From Spirochaetaceae bacterium (GTDB lineage Bacteria; Spirochaetota; Spirochaetia; DSM-27196; SKKC01), in assembly GCA_007694005.1 (NCBI GenBank), contig RECN01000076.1:1-64000 (forward strand): 64,000 bases of DNA. Direction: 5' to 3'. The notes beneath the pieces were generated by a model. The model saw only the letters and a list, made by a program, of their open reading frames with translations, searched no databases and had not been told where the DNA came from. Below, in pieces: positions 50,830 to 60,314 of this stretch. A program made the position numbers and the translations under genes. Positions within the stretch are counted from its first letter, which is position 1. Each line of letters opens with the position of its first letter.

Positions 50830-51750
50830 ATGGACGTCGTAAAGCTCAAGGCATTCTGCACCGTCGCCCGGCTGAAAAGTATCAGCCGGTCTGCGGAAGC
50901 ACTCTATTACACGCAACCTGCGGTGAGCGCGCAAATTCGTGAGCTCGAGAACACCTATGGTACCCGGCTCTTCCGTAGAGTCGGTCAGAGTATTGAGCTC
51001 ACCGCTGCAGGCGAGACACTCCTGCCCCACGCCACCGCTCTCCTGAAGCTGTTTGAACAGAGTCGAACCCTGGTATCAGAAGCGGTAGGGATCACCAACC
51101 AGTCCCTTACGATCGGCGTAAGCAGCATGCCAAGCATTCATGTTCTGCCGCAGATCCTCGCAGACTTCAGGCAGACTCACAGCGACATCGACGTTTCGAT
51201 TACGGTCAGAACCGCCTCCGAGATAGAAGACCTGATTTCCACCGGGAGCGTCGATGTCGGCATTGTCGGTCGCACCAGCGGGTCGCGCAACAGGGCGCGA
51301 CTTCAGAACATTGCCCTGCTTCAGGATCCTCTGGTTATTGTCGCACCACCCGACCATCCCTGGGTTTCTCGTGGCGACGAGCCCCCGTCGGAAGACCTTG
51401 CCGGGCAGCGCTTCGTCCTCCCCCCGGAAAACACCCTGACCCGAAGGGCCGTAGAGCGATGGTTCCGCCACCTGGGAGTGCGACCGGCTGTGACCCAGGA
51501 GCTGACCAATACCGAAGCGATCAAACGAATGGTAATCCATGGCCAGGGCGTTTCAGTCCTTGGACGGCTGGTAGTGGCAATGGAAGAAAAGGCCGGCTGG
51601 TTACACGCCATCCCCTGTCGAAGTCTGGATCTTAAGCGTTCGGTCAATCTGATCTATCTGAACGTCGACAGCGACACGCTCCCGGAAGCCGCACGGACGT
51701 TCTGTGCGTGGATCACCGAGCGCTTCCGGGAACAGGAGACCTCTCGCTGA
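50830..51750 (+). CDS. LysR-family transcriptional regulator
   Basis: 306 residues. The winged helix-turn-helix is at the N-terminus (LKAFCTVARLKSISRSAEALYYTQPAVSAQIRELE) and the LysR substrate-binding domain covers about 90-295. It is convergent with the tctA gene (50 bp between stops) of a tricarboxylate-type transporter, so it is a candidate regulator of that operon, though such regulators are more often divergent. Confidence 0.9.
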   Translation: MDVVKLKAFCTVARLKSISRSAEALYYTQPAVSAQIRELENTYGTRLFRRVGQSIELTAAGETLLPHATALLKLFEQSRTLVSEAVGITNQSLTIGVSSMPSIHVLPQILADFRQTHSDIDVSITVRTASEIEDLISTGSVDVGIVGRTSGSRNRARLQNIALLQDPLVIVAPPDHPWVSRGDEPPSEDLAGQRFVLPPENTLTRRAVERWFRHLGVRPAVTQELTNTEAIKRMVIHGQGVSVLGRLVVAMEEKAGWLHAIPCRSLDLKRSVNLIYLNVDSDTLPEAARTFCAWITERFREQETSR

Positions 51751-51799
51751 ACCCGGATTCGACACACTCGATACTTCCTTGAAGCGCTACGGCCGGCTC

Positions 51800-53290
51800 C
51801 TAACTCTCCTGCAGTTTCTTGTCCTTTATGCGCTTCTTCACGATGGGATACACGACAGCTACTATGGCGATGAACAGCATAATGAGTGTAAGCGGGCGCT
51901 GATAGAAACTCTCAACCCCACCAATCATCATAGCCTGCCGGTAACTCATTTCCGCCAGACTCCCCAGCACTATGCCAAGCACAACCGGTGCGCAGGGATA
52001 CCCGAAGCGTCTGAAAATCCAGCCGATTATGCCGAAGATCACGCATACCACGACCGGATACATGGATGATGTGACGGCGTAACTGCCTACAATAGCGAAG
52101 GTGAAAATGAGCGGGTAGAGTATGGTCTTTTTCATGTCCGTTACCCGCACGAACAACTTGGCTCCAGCCAGACCGACCAGCAGGATAAAGGCGTTCGCCA
52201 TAAACATGGAGGCAAACATGCCGTACACCAGTTCTGGCTCGGTTATGAACAACTCCGGGCCGGGGTTCAGGCCGTGTACCAGAAGCGCTCCGAGCAGGAC
52301 CGCCGCCGTGGCGCTTCCCGGTATTCCCAGAGCCAGCAGCGGAACCAGGGCGCCACCGGCGGAGGCGCTGTTTGAAGCCTCAGCCGCGGCGACACCTTCC
52401 GGCGAACCCTTGCCAAACAGCTCGGGGTGCTTGCTGAAGCGCTTCTCAATATCGTAGGAAATAAACGCGGCTATCGTACCGCCGGCCCCGGGGAAAATTC
52501 CGATGAGGGTTCCCGATATACCAGCGCGTATGATGTTCTTCCACACCGTCAGATAGTAGCTCAGCTTGGGCAGCTTGTACGCAAGCTTGTCGAATTTCTC
52601 GCCCTTGGTATAGTGCTCGAGGTTGTAGAAGAGCTCTCCCAGAGCGAACAGTCCGATGATGGCGGGTATCAGGGAGATGCCATCTAACAGCCGTATCTGC
52701 CCGAACGTAAAGCGCTGTGTGCCGGCGATCGGGTCCATGCCAATGGTGTTCAACAGCAGCCCGAACAGGACCGCCACGAGCGCTTTCTGCCAGTTCTTTC
52801 CACCCATCGTAGCCACCGTGGTAAGACCCAGTACGGTCAGGGCGAAGTACTCGGAAGGCCAGAAGGTCAGCGCCACCCGCGCGAGCGGCGTAGCGAACAG
52901 GATCAACACCACCGTTCCGATAATACCGCCGATGAAGGAGGCATACAGGGACACGCCCATTGCCTCGCCGACGCGCCCGGATATCGCCATGGGGTAGCCG
53001 TCGAAGGCGGTAACCGCCGCGGAAGGAGTTCCCGGTGTATTAATAAGCACCGCCGAGACGGACCCACCGTAATTAGCACCCTTGTAGGCCCCCAGGAGCA
53101 GCACCATGCCGAGAATTGGTGGCAACTGGAAGGTCATGGGCAACATCAACGCTACGGCCATGGATGGTGATATGCCGGGGATGGCCCCAAAAATGATACC
53201 GGCAAAAACACCGAGCAGACAGAGAACGATGGCCGTAGGAGTAAACATGACACCGAAGCCACCGACCAGGTTTGTTAGTATATCAATCAT
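51800..53290 (-). CDS. tctA: Tripartite tricarboxylate transporter, large membrane subunit TctA
   Basis: 496 residues from 53290. About 12 hydrophobic helices; the TctA signatures GAIPGISPSMAVALMLP near 35, YGGSVSAVLINTPGTPSAAVTAFDGYP near 75 and GIPGSATAAVLLGALLVHGL near 340 are present. It forms the ion-coupled channel of a TTT importer that receives substrate from TctC. It is the last gene of tctC-tctB-tctA. The Shine-Dalgarno is weak (GGGA). Confidence 0.94.
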   Translation of the reverse strand: MIDILTNLVGGFGVMFTPTAIVLCLLGVFAGIIFGAIPGISPSMAVALMLPMTFQLPPILGMVLLLGAYKGANYGGSVSAVLINTPGTPSAAVTAFDGYPMAISGRVGEAMGVSLYASFIGGIIGTVVLILFATPLARVALTFWPSEYFALTVLGLTTVATMGGKNWQKALVAVLFGLLLNTIGMDPIAGTQRFTFGQIRLLDGISLIPAIIGLFALGELFYNLEHYTKGEKFDKLAYKLPKLSYYLTVWKNIIRAGISGTLIGIFPGAGGTIAAFISYDIEKRFSKHPELFGKGSPEGVAAAEASNSASAGGALVPLLALGIPGSATAAVLLGALLVHGLNPGPELFITEPELVYGMFASMFMANAFILLVGLAGAKLFVRVTDMKKTILYPLIFTFAIVGSYAVTSSMYPVVVCVIFGIIGWIFRRFGYPCAPVVLGIVLGSLAEMSYRQAMMIGGVESFYQRPLTLIMLFIAIVAVVYPIVKKRIKDKKLQES

Positions 53291-53315
53291 ATAGTGGAAT
53301 CCCTTTGTTATGCTA

Positions 53316-53888
53316 TCAGAACAGCCCGGCGAAAAGCGCACCGATGGGCAAGCGAACGTTCAACAGTTGAGCAAAAAAGAAATATGAGAATATCACCCAG
53401 CCGACCGGCATAGCGGCCATTTCGAGTTTGTTGCGCGAACCGAGCACCCACATGATTGCGACAAGGAACATGGCCGAGCTCAGGTAGTAGCCGATGATCG
53501 GAAAAAGTAGGAAGCTTATGATCAGTGCGCCAAAAACGATTGCCACGCGCCATACACTGCCCCACTTCGGGTCGTGCTGTTCTTCGCCCTTCAGCATGGG
53601 AATAAACGCAAGCACCGAAACCGGAATGAGCACGACAAACCAGAAACGAGGCATGGTGGCTGCAGTGGTGGCCATACTTCCAAGACGGGCAACCCGGAAC
53701 GAATAGGTCAGGAAGTAGAAAAGTAAGCCGACCCATAACACGAAGACGAGAACAAGAATCTGTCCCGTATAGGGGTGCAGCCGCTTGAACGGTCTGATTA
53801 CCAGCCAGGCCAATGCCAGGACGATAAACAGAAAGGCCAATTGCGTAAAAAGCCCGTGACCTGCGAAAAATCTGCCGATCTGTGCCAA
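53316..53888 (-). CDS. tctB: Tripartite tricarboxylate transporter, small membrane subunit TctB
   Basis: About 190 residues, four to five membrane helices in the TctB pattern. I place the start at a TTG (53888), seven bases after a strong GGGAGGG; an ATG ten codons upstream would swallow that ribosome site. It lies 25 bp before tctA. TctB is needed for assembly or function of the TctA channel. Confidence 0.85.
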   Translation of the reverse strand: MAQIGRFFAGHGLFTQLAFLFIVLALAWLVIRPFKRLHPYTGQILVLVFVLWVGLLFYFLTYSFRVARLGSMATTAATMPRFWFVVLIPVSVLAFIPMLKGEEQHDPKWGSVWRVAIVFGALIISFLLFPIIGYYLSSAMFLVAIMWVLGSRNKLEMAAMPVGWVIFSYFFFAQLLNVRLPIGALFAGLF

Positions 53889-53980
53889 TTGAAAACCCTC
53901 CCTTACAGGACAAGGCACAGGCGGCGAAGTGAGCTCCGCCGTCCGTGCCTGTTTAGTTTAATTACGTAGATGATAAATGT

Positions 53981-54008
53981 ACCCGTGTTGTGTTCCCACA
54001 ACACGGGT
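53981..54008 (-). terminator. Strong hairpin between tctC and tctB
   Basis: A perfect 12-bp stem (ACCCGTGTTGTG with its complement) and a four-base loop lie just after the tctC stop. No T run follows, so partial termination or 3'-end protection of the abundant binding-protein transcript is likely. A second, weaker GC hairpin lies near 53912-53950. Confidence 0.65.
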
Positions 54009-54019
54009 AACAGGAACGC

Positions 54020-55006
54020 TTAGTCCGCGAGCCCGAGTTCGCGGAGCCAGAACTCGGTGACACGGACCGTGTTGTCAACAATTGCCCGGAAGTCATCTCC
54101 GAAGACCGCTCTCGGGACGATTGCGTTGCTTTCGTTGAACTCCAGCCATCTCGGGTGTTCGGAGACCTGAAGTATGAGATCCTCCATCCACTCAATCATG
54201 GCAGTCGGGGTGCCCTGTCGAACGGCAAGACCACGCCAGATGTGCTCGTTGTTCAGCTCGGGGTACCCGAGTTCCTCAAACGTGGGGGAATCCTCAAAGC
54301 CAGCCAGGCGTTCGGGAGAAGCAACCGCCACCACCTGCAAGTCGCGACCGACCGAGTTGAAAGGGTTACCCATCTGAACCTGCGCCGAACCGCTCAACAC
54401 TGCAGCTGCCGCGAGAGGACCGGACTCATAAGGTACTGCGGTGCCTTCCACACCGGTAGCATCCCAGATCTGCAGCGCTTCAAAGTGTTTGTTGGCGTTA
54501 AGCACCGGTACTGCCCACACCTGCCGACCGTTCATTTCCCGCGCCTGCTGTATAACACCTTCGAAGTCCATGCCCGCTTCGTAGTCACTCCGTCTGACAA
54601 TGACCGCCGCGGGGTCTCTCTGTATCTTCGCGAGCCAGTGATATCCGTCGATGAACACGCTCCGGTCAAATTCGTTGGCGACCACGTTGTTAACGTTGGA
54701 CATGGCCATGGCGAAGATGGTGTAGCCGTCGGCGGGTCGTCCCATAACTGCCTGCGAGGCGTTCATGGTAGCACCACCGGTTACGTTCTCTACGACGAAG
54801 GTTGCGTCGGTATAGTTGCGCGCAAGATCAACGAAGAGTCGGACGGCTACGTCCGTACCACCACCCGCACCTACGTGGGTAATAATCGTTATCGGTCGTG
54901 TTGGCTCCCATGGACCATCATCCGCTGCGGCCTCACCCTGCTGACCTGCGGCGAACGCACCGAACGCCATTGAAACTAAAAACAGTAAAACGAATAATCG
55001 TCTCAT
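54020..55006 (-). CDS. tctC: Tripartite tricarboxylate transporter substrate-binding protein TctC
   Basis: 328 residues from 55006, where AAAGGAGAGAG precedes the ATG. A signal peptide is cleaved before GQQGEAA, a typical spirochaetal mature end. The Bug/TctC fold shows WEPTRPITIITHVGAGGGTDVAVR near 35 and NVTGGATMNASQAV near 70. It binds a carboxylate in the periplasm; the substrate is not predictable. It is the first gene of the operon. Confidence 0.93.
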   Translation of the reverse strand: MRRLFVLLFLVSMAFGAFAAGQQGEAAADDGPWEPTRPITIITHVGAGGGTDVAVRLFVDLARNYTDATFVVENVTGGATMNASQAVMGRPADGYTIFAMAMSNVNNVVANEFDRSVFIDGYHWLAKIQRDPAAVIVRRSDYEAGMDFEGVIQQAREMNGRQVWAVPVLNANKHFEALQIWDATGVEGTAVPYESGPLAAAAVLSGSAQVQMGNPFNSVGRDLQVVAVASPERLAGFEDSPTFEELGYPELNNEHIWRGLAVRQGTPTAMIEWMEDLILQVSEHPRWLEFNESNAIVPRAVFGDDFRAIVDNTVRVTEFWLRELGLAD

Positions 55007-55138
55007 ACTCTCTCTCCTTTTGAAGAACCTGTGTTTTGTGAGCATTTCTCTCACCTTTATAAGCGCTATTTTGTTGATGGTAGCACGTGAATTTCGGTGC
55101 CAGCCAATCAAAATAATTTTATCGAATGAAAAATACCT

Positions 55139-56218
55139 TTATGACCCTTTCGTAAACAGATCGCTCAGCAGAGGCTGAAGCTTTTTCCGGGAATACCCCA
55201 GGTTTCCCTGTGCGTAGAGCGCAAGAGCCGGGCTGGACGAACCGGAAATCTCAGAAAGCTGCAGATCGCTGTTCGCAAGAAAAGAGAGCAACTGCTCCCG
55301 CAGGTCCTGCTTCGGACAGTACACGACCAGTTCCCGCGTGAACGACGGGCTGGTATATGCATTCATCGCAATCAGCACGTCCAGATTACGTGAACTGGCA
55401 AAGGCATCCATGGCTCCGGCAAGGTCTGACTCTTTCTTCAGCCAGTCGGCGATGGGCAGCAGCACCGAACCGATACCAACCTGAACCTCTCCGAGCTTCC
55501 ACTCCTTGTAGTCCTTGCGAAGCAGATCTTCAGTACCCAGCGACGAGACGTTGAACTTCTCTCGCTGCAGATCGTCGAAGAGCTGCTGCCGGTCGGCACC
55601 GGTGCGGGCGAGCAGGGTATCCACCATCTGCTGGTCCTTCGGAGTAGCACGTTCCGCCGCCGGGTCAAGATTTACCGTGTCGAGCAGGATGGTGCCGAGG
55701 AGAAGTTTCGAGACTCCTGCATCGAGAAGCGATTCATCTTTCGCAAGCATGAGCTCCGCGACCAGTGTCGCGACCGATCCGACCGGTTCTATAATTCTCG
55801 GTGATACTTCAGGGAAAAGACCCTCGTCCTTGTGATGATCAACGACGCCGGTAACCACGGGCGCAAACTTCTCCTGTGCGGCAGCGAGTTTGTTGTGGTC
55901 CACCAGAACGACAGACAGCCTGCCTGCCGCGAGTAGGCCATCGAGGTCTATCTCGTCGGCAAAAATCAACGAGTCGACGTCAATTCCGGCTTCGGTGATC
56001 AGGTACACCGCTTCGGTCCGCAGTTTGAAGTCACCCCGGGGGATGTTAATCACGGGAACCGATCCACGCAGATATGCCAGGAGCACCGCTGCCTGCATCG
56101 AGTCCAGATCTGCCGCCTCATTTCCTATCACGCACTCGATCTTCGTTCCAGAACTGATCATCTCTCGGCTCGCTGCGAGAAACTGGTTAACGCGGTCCGT
56201 TGCCGCTGTTTCGGCCAT
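55139..56218 (-). CDS. DHH/DHHA2 phosphoesterase, PRUNE/exopolyphosphatase-like
   Basis: 359 residues from 56218, with GCAGGAGG upstream. The DHH domain opens with GNEAADLDSMQAAVLLAYL (~31), like PRUNE and yeast PPX1, and has VVLVDHNKL and VVDHHKDEG carrying the metal-binding Asp/His residues. The DHHA2 domain fills the C-terminal third. It probably cleaves polyphosphate or pyrophosphate with manganese or magnesium. Its neighbours on the other strand include PhoU-like and Pit phosphate genes, which fits a polyphosphate role. Confidence 0.82.
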   Translation of the reverse strand: MAETAATDRVNQFLAASREMISSGTKIECVIGNEAADLDSMQAAVLLAYLRGSVPVINIPRGDFKLRTEAVYLITEAGIDVDSLIFADEIDLDGLLAAGRLSVVLVDHNKLAAAQEKFAPVVTGVVDHHKDEGLFPEVSPRIIEPVGSVATLVAELMLAKDESLLDAGVSKLLLGTILLDTVNLDPAAERATPKDQQMVDTLLARTGADRQQLFDDLQREKFNVSSLGTEDLLRKDYKEWKLGEVQVGIGSVLLPIADWLKKESDLAGAMDAFASSRNLDVLIAMNAYTSPSFTRELVVYCPKQDLREQLLSFLANSDLQLSEISGSSSPALALYAQGNLGYSRKKLQPLLSDLFTKGS

Positions 56219-56451
56219 ATCATGCCTCCTGCAAGGTCTCGATGTTTGGTTTGATTCTTGGGTATGGTCGAGCACATACGAGCAGTTGTCAATCGGCGTC
56301 GACGGTGGAGCAGCGATTAAGACGCAATATGCGCCAGAACATTCTTATAGTCAATAAAAGGATTTTTGATTGGCGGTGAAGCAGCTCACCGTGGTAGCCT
56401 GACTTCAAACACACATAGGTATGAGGGGCACATGTACCCCGGAGGTAAACG

Positions 56452-57096
56452 ATGGCTGATGTATTTGGAAAGAATAAAGCAACGAGTGCTGAAGAAGCGG
56501 CAAAGATTGTACCGCGCGCGGAGTTCCGCGTATTCGAGAATGGTGTAATCGACGAGGTTAAAGAGCGCCTGTGGAACGGCAAAACCGTACTGTTCAAAGC
56601 ACGACGCATGCCGGTAGAGACCTACTTCCTCTCCGTTCACACAAACGAGTCGAACGTGAAAGTTCGCGAAGGGCTTCTCGACATTAAGACCAAGGTAGAT
56701 GAAACGCCGAACGGATACGAGGTTTTTCAACCGCGCGGAAAGTTTCAGTTTCCCGTGAAAAAGGACGATCTCGCGACCATTATTTCGCATCTCAAGATTG
56801 ATATGGATCTCAATCAGGACGAGTACGAAATCGATACGTTCATTACCATGGCTCGCCGACACAATGAGATGGCCGTTGTCAACGTGGAGAAGATGCGCTA
56901 CGGCTTTACCATCGACGGGATAATCTGCGAATACGCGTATGTATGGTTTAACGGCGCGCTTGTCGAGACCGCATCCGTCGAAAGCGAAGATTACGACGGT
57001 ATGAAGCAGGTTATTGAAGGACTTGGACTCGCCGAGAAGCCTAACACGAACTACCTGAAAGGCGCGAAGCGCGTTGTAGGTATGGAACTGGGCTAA
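56452..57096 (+). CDS. Conserved-looking protein of unknown function
   Basis: 214 residues, soluble, with GGAGGT before the ATG. I do not recognise the family. Features: an alternation of beta-like segments with charged residues (RAEFRVFENG ~22, RRMPVETYFLSVHT ~51, RGKFQFPVKKDD ~95, MDLNQDEYEID ~118), an Asp/Glu/Lys/Arg-rich composition, and no membrane segment. This faintly recalls CYTH/triphosphate-tunnel proteins, which would fit a phosphate setting, but it lacks a clear ExExK. It is transcribed alone, followed by two hairpins, the second a strong terminator. Confidence 0.75.
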   Translation: MADVFGKNKATSAEEAAKIVPRAEFRVFENGVIDEVKERLWNGKTVLFKARRMPVETYFLSVHTNESNVKVREGLLDIKTKVDETPNGYEVFQPRGKFQFPVKKDDLATIISHLKIDMDLNQDEYEIDTFITMARRHNEMAVVNVEKMRYGFTIDGIICEYAYVWFNGALVETASVESEDYDGMKQVIEGLGLAEKPNTNYLKGAKRVVGMELG

Positions 57097-57119
57097 AGCG
57101 TCGAAGATCTATCGACGCT
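57097..57119 (+). other. Hairpin immediately after a stop codon
   Basis: AGCGTCGA and TCGACGCT form a perfect eight-base stem around a seven-base loop, starting on the base after the stop of the unknown gene. There is no T run, and a true terminator follows 20 bp later. Confidence 0.65.
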
Positions 57120-57136
57120 AAGGTCTCGGTCTTAGG

Positions 57137-57175
57137 TGCGCAGGGCTACCATGTAGTAGTCGTGCGCATTTTTTT
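57137..57175 (+). terminator. Rho-independent terminator before the DUF47-pit operon
   Basis: TGCGCA pairs with TGCGCA, and the stem continues inward through GCTAC/GTAG(T) with one mismatch to a six-base loop. Seven T residues follow. Confidence 0.85.
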
Positions 57176-57227
57176 GTTTCTGTGAGTAAACAGAATTCGC
57201 AAATATCAGAGGAGTGAGAGGAGAGTT

Positions 57228-57923
57228 ATGGCAGAAAAACAGGATAAGGATACGGGCAAGCGAGGGTTCATCGGAGGAATATTCGGCTCGAGAACGCGGG
57301 CTCTTGAACTGGAAATTGATCAGTACCTCGGCTACATCGACCAGGCGTCACTTCATCTCGGAGAAGCGTTGAAGAAGTACTTCGACGGAGACATCGAGAG
57401 CTTCGAGCAGAAGTCCGGGGAAATCGACATCGCCGAACGCAATGCCGACGAACTGCGCCGAAACATATCTCATCGACTGTACGCAGAAATGCTGATTCCG
57501 GACGCACGCGGTGACGTACTCGGCCTCATTGCAACGACCGATGACGTGGCAGACGTTGCCAAACTGGTTGCCAGCCACTTCAGCATAGAGAAACCGTCGG
57601 TTTTCCCCTTTCTTAAAGCCGATTTCATAGAGCTCACCGAACTGGCCGTAAAGGCCGCACAGGAGCTCACGCTTTCGATGCGCGCGTACTTTCGCGAGCC
57701 CTACCGGGTAAACGAACACATCGAAAAAGTGCATTTCTGGGAGCACCAGGCCGACGTGGTCGAAGAACGGCTGAAACGGAAGGCATTCGAGACACCCGAT
57801 ATCAAGGAATTCAGCAAGCGTGTTCACATGCGGTACTTCGCGGAACGTATCTCGCTTCTCGCCGATACGGCAGAAGGCGTGGCCGACCGACTGTCCATTT
57901 CCGTAATCAAGCGGAGCATTTGA
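57228..57923 (+). CDS. PhoU-like DUF47 protein (Pit accessory)
   Basis: 231 residues, entirely helical, with GAGAGGAGAG before the start. The DUF47 pattern is visible (YLGYIDQASLHLGEALKKYFDG, ISHRLYAEMLIPDARGDVLGLIATTDDVAD, KVHFWEHQADVVEERLKRKAF, HMRYFAERISLLADTAEGVADRL). DUF47 proteins are encoded next to Pit transporters and are thought to regulate them. The pit gene follows 12 bp later. It is the only free-standing PhoU-like protein in the window. Confidence 0.9.
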   Translation: MAEKQDKDTGKRGFIGGIFGSRTRALELEIDQYLGYIDQASLHLGEALKKYFDGDIESFEQKSGEIDIAERNADELRRNISHRLYAEMLIPDARGDVLGLIATTDDVADVAKLVASHFSIEKPSVFPFLKADFIELTELAVKAAQELTLSMRAYFREPYRVNEHIEKVHFWEHQADVVEERLKRKAFETPDIKEFSKRVHMRYFAERISLLADTAEGVADRLSISVIKRSI

Positions 57924-57935
57924 CATGGGGGCTAT

Positions 57936-58985
57936 ATGGAACTAGGCGGACTAATCTTTCTCAGTAGTGGCCTCTATATGGGCTGGTCTCTCGGCGCGAA
58001 CGATGCAGCGAATATATTCGGAACTGCCGTCGGAACGCGCATGGTGCAGTTCAAGACGGCCGCGGTTATCTCGGTCATATTTATCACGATCGGCGCGGTT
58101 ATCAGCGGTGGTGGTACGGCTCACGGACTCGGAGCCCTCGGTGCAGTGAACGCACTTCCGGGTTCGTTCACCGTTTCCTTCGCCGCCGCTGCGACAGTAA
58201 TGTCGATGACCCGTATGGGGCTGCCGGTATCGACCACTCAGGCGATCGTCGGAGCCATCGTCGGATGGAATCTGTTTTCGGGTCATCCGACCAACATGGA
58301 ACAACTGACGACTATCATGACGACCTGGGTCACCGGGCCTATTCTCGGAGCCATGTTTGGCTTCGGACTGTTCTTTCTGGTGCGTTTTCTCCTGAGCAGG
58401 GTCAGCCTGCACATGATCCGGCTCGATCGCTACACGCGTAACGCGCTGCTCCTGGCCGGTGCATTCGGTGCGTACAGCCTCGGAGCGAACAATATGGCGA
58501 ACGTGGTCGGTGTGTTTCTTGACTCCTCTCCCTTCGTCGATATCTCCGTGTGGGGATTTACCTTCACCGGAGCTCAGCAGCTGTTCATGCTCGGAGGTCT
58601 CGCTGCAGGCCTTGGCGTTGCGACCTACTCGAAACGGGTCATGATGACCGTCGGATCAAACCTCTTTAAACTGTCTCCAGTGACGGCGTTCATCGTTATT
58701 CTTTCCACGGCGCTGGTCCTGTTTCTCTTTGCCTCACGGGGTCTGGCGGACGCTATGACTTCGGTCGGGCTGCCGGCATTTCCGCTCGTACCGGTATCGC
58801 AGTCCCAGGCTGCAGTAGGCTCCATAATCGGCGTTGGCCTGGCGAAAGGGGGACGCAACCTGAACTACAAGCTCCTGGTAAATATCGGACTGGGGTGGAT
58901 TGCAACCCCGACGTCCGCTGCACTCGTTGCGTATGTGGGACTCTTCATTATGCAGAACGTGTTCATGCAGCAGGTGTTCATTTAA
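57936..58985 (+). CDS. pit: Pit-family inorganic phosphate transporter
   Basis: 349 residues with about ten membrane helices. The two Pit signatures are visible: SLGANDAANIFGTAVG near 15 and SLGANNMANVVGVFL near 182, along with GLPVSTTQAIVGAIVGWN near 93 and SQSQAAVGSIIGVGLAKGG near 287. Pit proteins import metal-phosphate with protons (or sodium) at low affinity. Coupled to the DUF47 gene, it gives the cell an uptake route independent of Pst. Confidence 0.94.
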   Translation: MELGGLIFLSSGLYMGWSLGANDAANIFGTAVGTRMVQFKTAAVISVIFITIGAVISGGGTAHGLGALGAVNALPGSFTVSFAAAATVMSMTRMGLPVSTTQAIVGAIVGWNLFSGHPTNMEQLTTIMTTWVTGPILGAMFGFGLFFLVRFLLSRVSLHMIRLDRYTRNALLLAGAFGAYSLGANNMANVVGVFLDSSPFVDISVWGFTFTGAQQLFMLGGLAAGLGVATYSKRVMMTVGSNLFKLSPVTAFIVILSTALVLFLFASRGLADAMTSVGLPAFPLVPVSQSQAAVGSIIGVGLAKGGRNLNYKLLVNIGLGWIATPTSAALVAYVGLFIMQNVFMQQVFI

Positions 58986-58998
58986 GCGATACGATATA

Positions 58999-59026
58999 GC
59001 GTCACCGGCAGGAATGCCGGTGACGC
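58999..59026 (+). terminator. Strong hairpin after pit
   Basis: GCGTCACCGGC pairs perfectly with GCCGGTGACGC around a six-base loop, 14 bp after the pit stop. No T run follows, so termination may be partial or factor-dependent. Confidence 0.65.
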
Positions 59027-59060
59027 CCCGTTCGAAACGTCGATATAATCGCGGACACGA

Positions 59061-60272
59061 ATGCAACAACCGGAACCATTTCTCCTACGACAACTAATTC
59101 TCCCGTTCTACATTCCGAGTTTCCTCTGGGCCGCTGGAGCCGGGGCCATACTTCCCATTCTGCCGCTGTATATTCGTTCTCTTGGTGCGAATCTGTCGCT
59201 GACTGGTGTGGCAATGGCGATGTTTGCAAGCGGAACGCTGATCGGCAACATTCCCAGTGGAATCGCTATTTCCCGGTTTGGACAGAGGCGCACAATGATC
59301 GCGGCGATACTCGCCGAGATCGCCTTCGCGGCAGCCGCTTCGGTGGTTCGCACACCGTACCAGCTTATGCCTCTTCTGTTCGGGCTCGGCGTCACACACA
59401 CGCTTTTTTTCATCGCGCGCCTTTCGTCATTGCGGGAACTCGTACCTCGGCAGCGGCGTGGTCGGGCGCTGTCGATACTCGGCGGCGAAACGCGACTGGG
59501 ATCCTCGATAGGGCCCGTTCTCGGCGGATTTGCCGCCGATATCTTCGGGCTGCGTGCACCCGTCGTGATGCTCTGTGTTTTCAGTCTGCTTGCGTCCTTC
59601 TTCGTTGTCGCGTTCGTCCCGACAACACCAGCCGTACCTCGCGATGTCCCGGGCAGAGCCGGAACACTCGGCCGCATGTTCACGGTCCTGCATGAACAGC
59701 GACGTGTGTTTGCGACAGCCGGCTTTGCGGTTCTGACCCTGAAACTCGTCCGGGAAGGACGAAAGGTGTTTTTCCCGCTGTGGGGCGACTTCATCGGCAT
59801 GTCGAGCTCGGCCATCGGCCTGCTCTTCGGCATTGCTCACATAGCCGAGCTCGCCCTGTTCTACCCGGCCGGTACGATCATGGACCGGTGGGGCCGCAAG
59901 AAAACGGCGATCCCCTGCCTGCTGCTCTTCGCGCTTGGATTCCTGTTGCTCCCGCTCGCAAGGACACCGCTGCTGTTCGGCCTGATTGCCCTCGTCGTGT
60001 CCGTGGGCAACGGCATTGGAGCCGGAATAAACATGACCCTCAGTACCGATATGGCACCGGAGGGTCGCGCCGTTGAGTTTCTCGCGGTATGGAGCACTAT
60101 CACGGATATGGGTGGCGCAGCGAGTCCGCTTGTAATCGGCTTTGTCAGCGCCGCACTCAGCCTCACGGCCGCAGCGCCGGTCGTGGGCCTCGTCGGACTG
60201 TCAGGTGTGGCCATCATGGCCTTCACCGTGAAGGAGACGCTCCACGGAAGCCCTGCGACCGGAGAGACATAG
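59061..60272 (+). CDS. MFS transporter
   Basis: 403 residues with 12 predicted helices. MFS motif A is visible in the first half (GIAISRFGQRRTM) and its counterpart in the second (GTIMDRWGRKKTA). The layout resembles drug/sugar efflux MFS proteins. The gene is monocistronic, after the pit hairpin and convergent with an alpha/beta hydrolase gene. No Shine-Dalgarno is evident. The substrate is not predictable. Confidence 0.85.
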   Translation: MQQPEPFLLRQLILPFYIPSFLWAAGAGAILPILPLYIRSLGANLSLTGVAMAMFASGTLIGNIPSGIAISRFGQRRTMIAAILAEIAFAAAASVVRTPYQLMPLLFGLGVTHTLFFIARLSSLRELVPRQRRGRALSILGGETRLGSSIGPVLGGFAADIFGLRAPVVMLCVFSLLASFFVVAFVPTTPAVPRDVPGRAGTLGRMFTVLHEQRRVFATAGFAVLTLKLVREGRKVFFPLWGDFIGMSSSAIGLLFGIAHIAELALFYPAGTIMDRWGRKKTAIPCLLLFALGFLLLPLARTPLLFGLIALVVSVGNGIGAGINMTLSTDMAPEGRAVEFLAVWSTITDMGGAASPLVIGFVSAALSLTAAAPVVGLVGLSGVAIMAFTVKETLHGSPATGET

Positions 60273-60314
60273 CCCGTCTTAAGAAAACCGGTGGCGCGCG
60301 CTCCGGGGTTCGCT

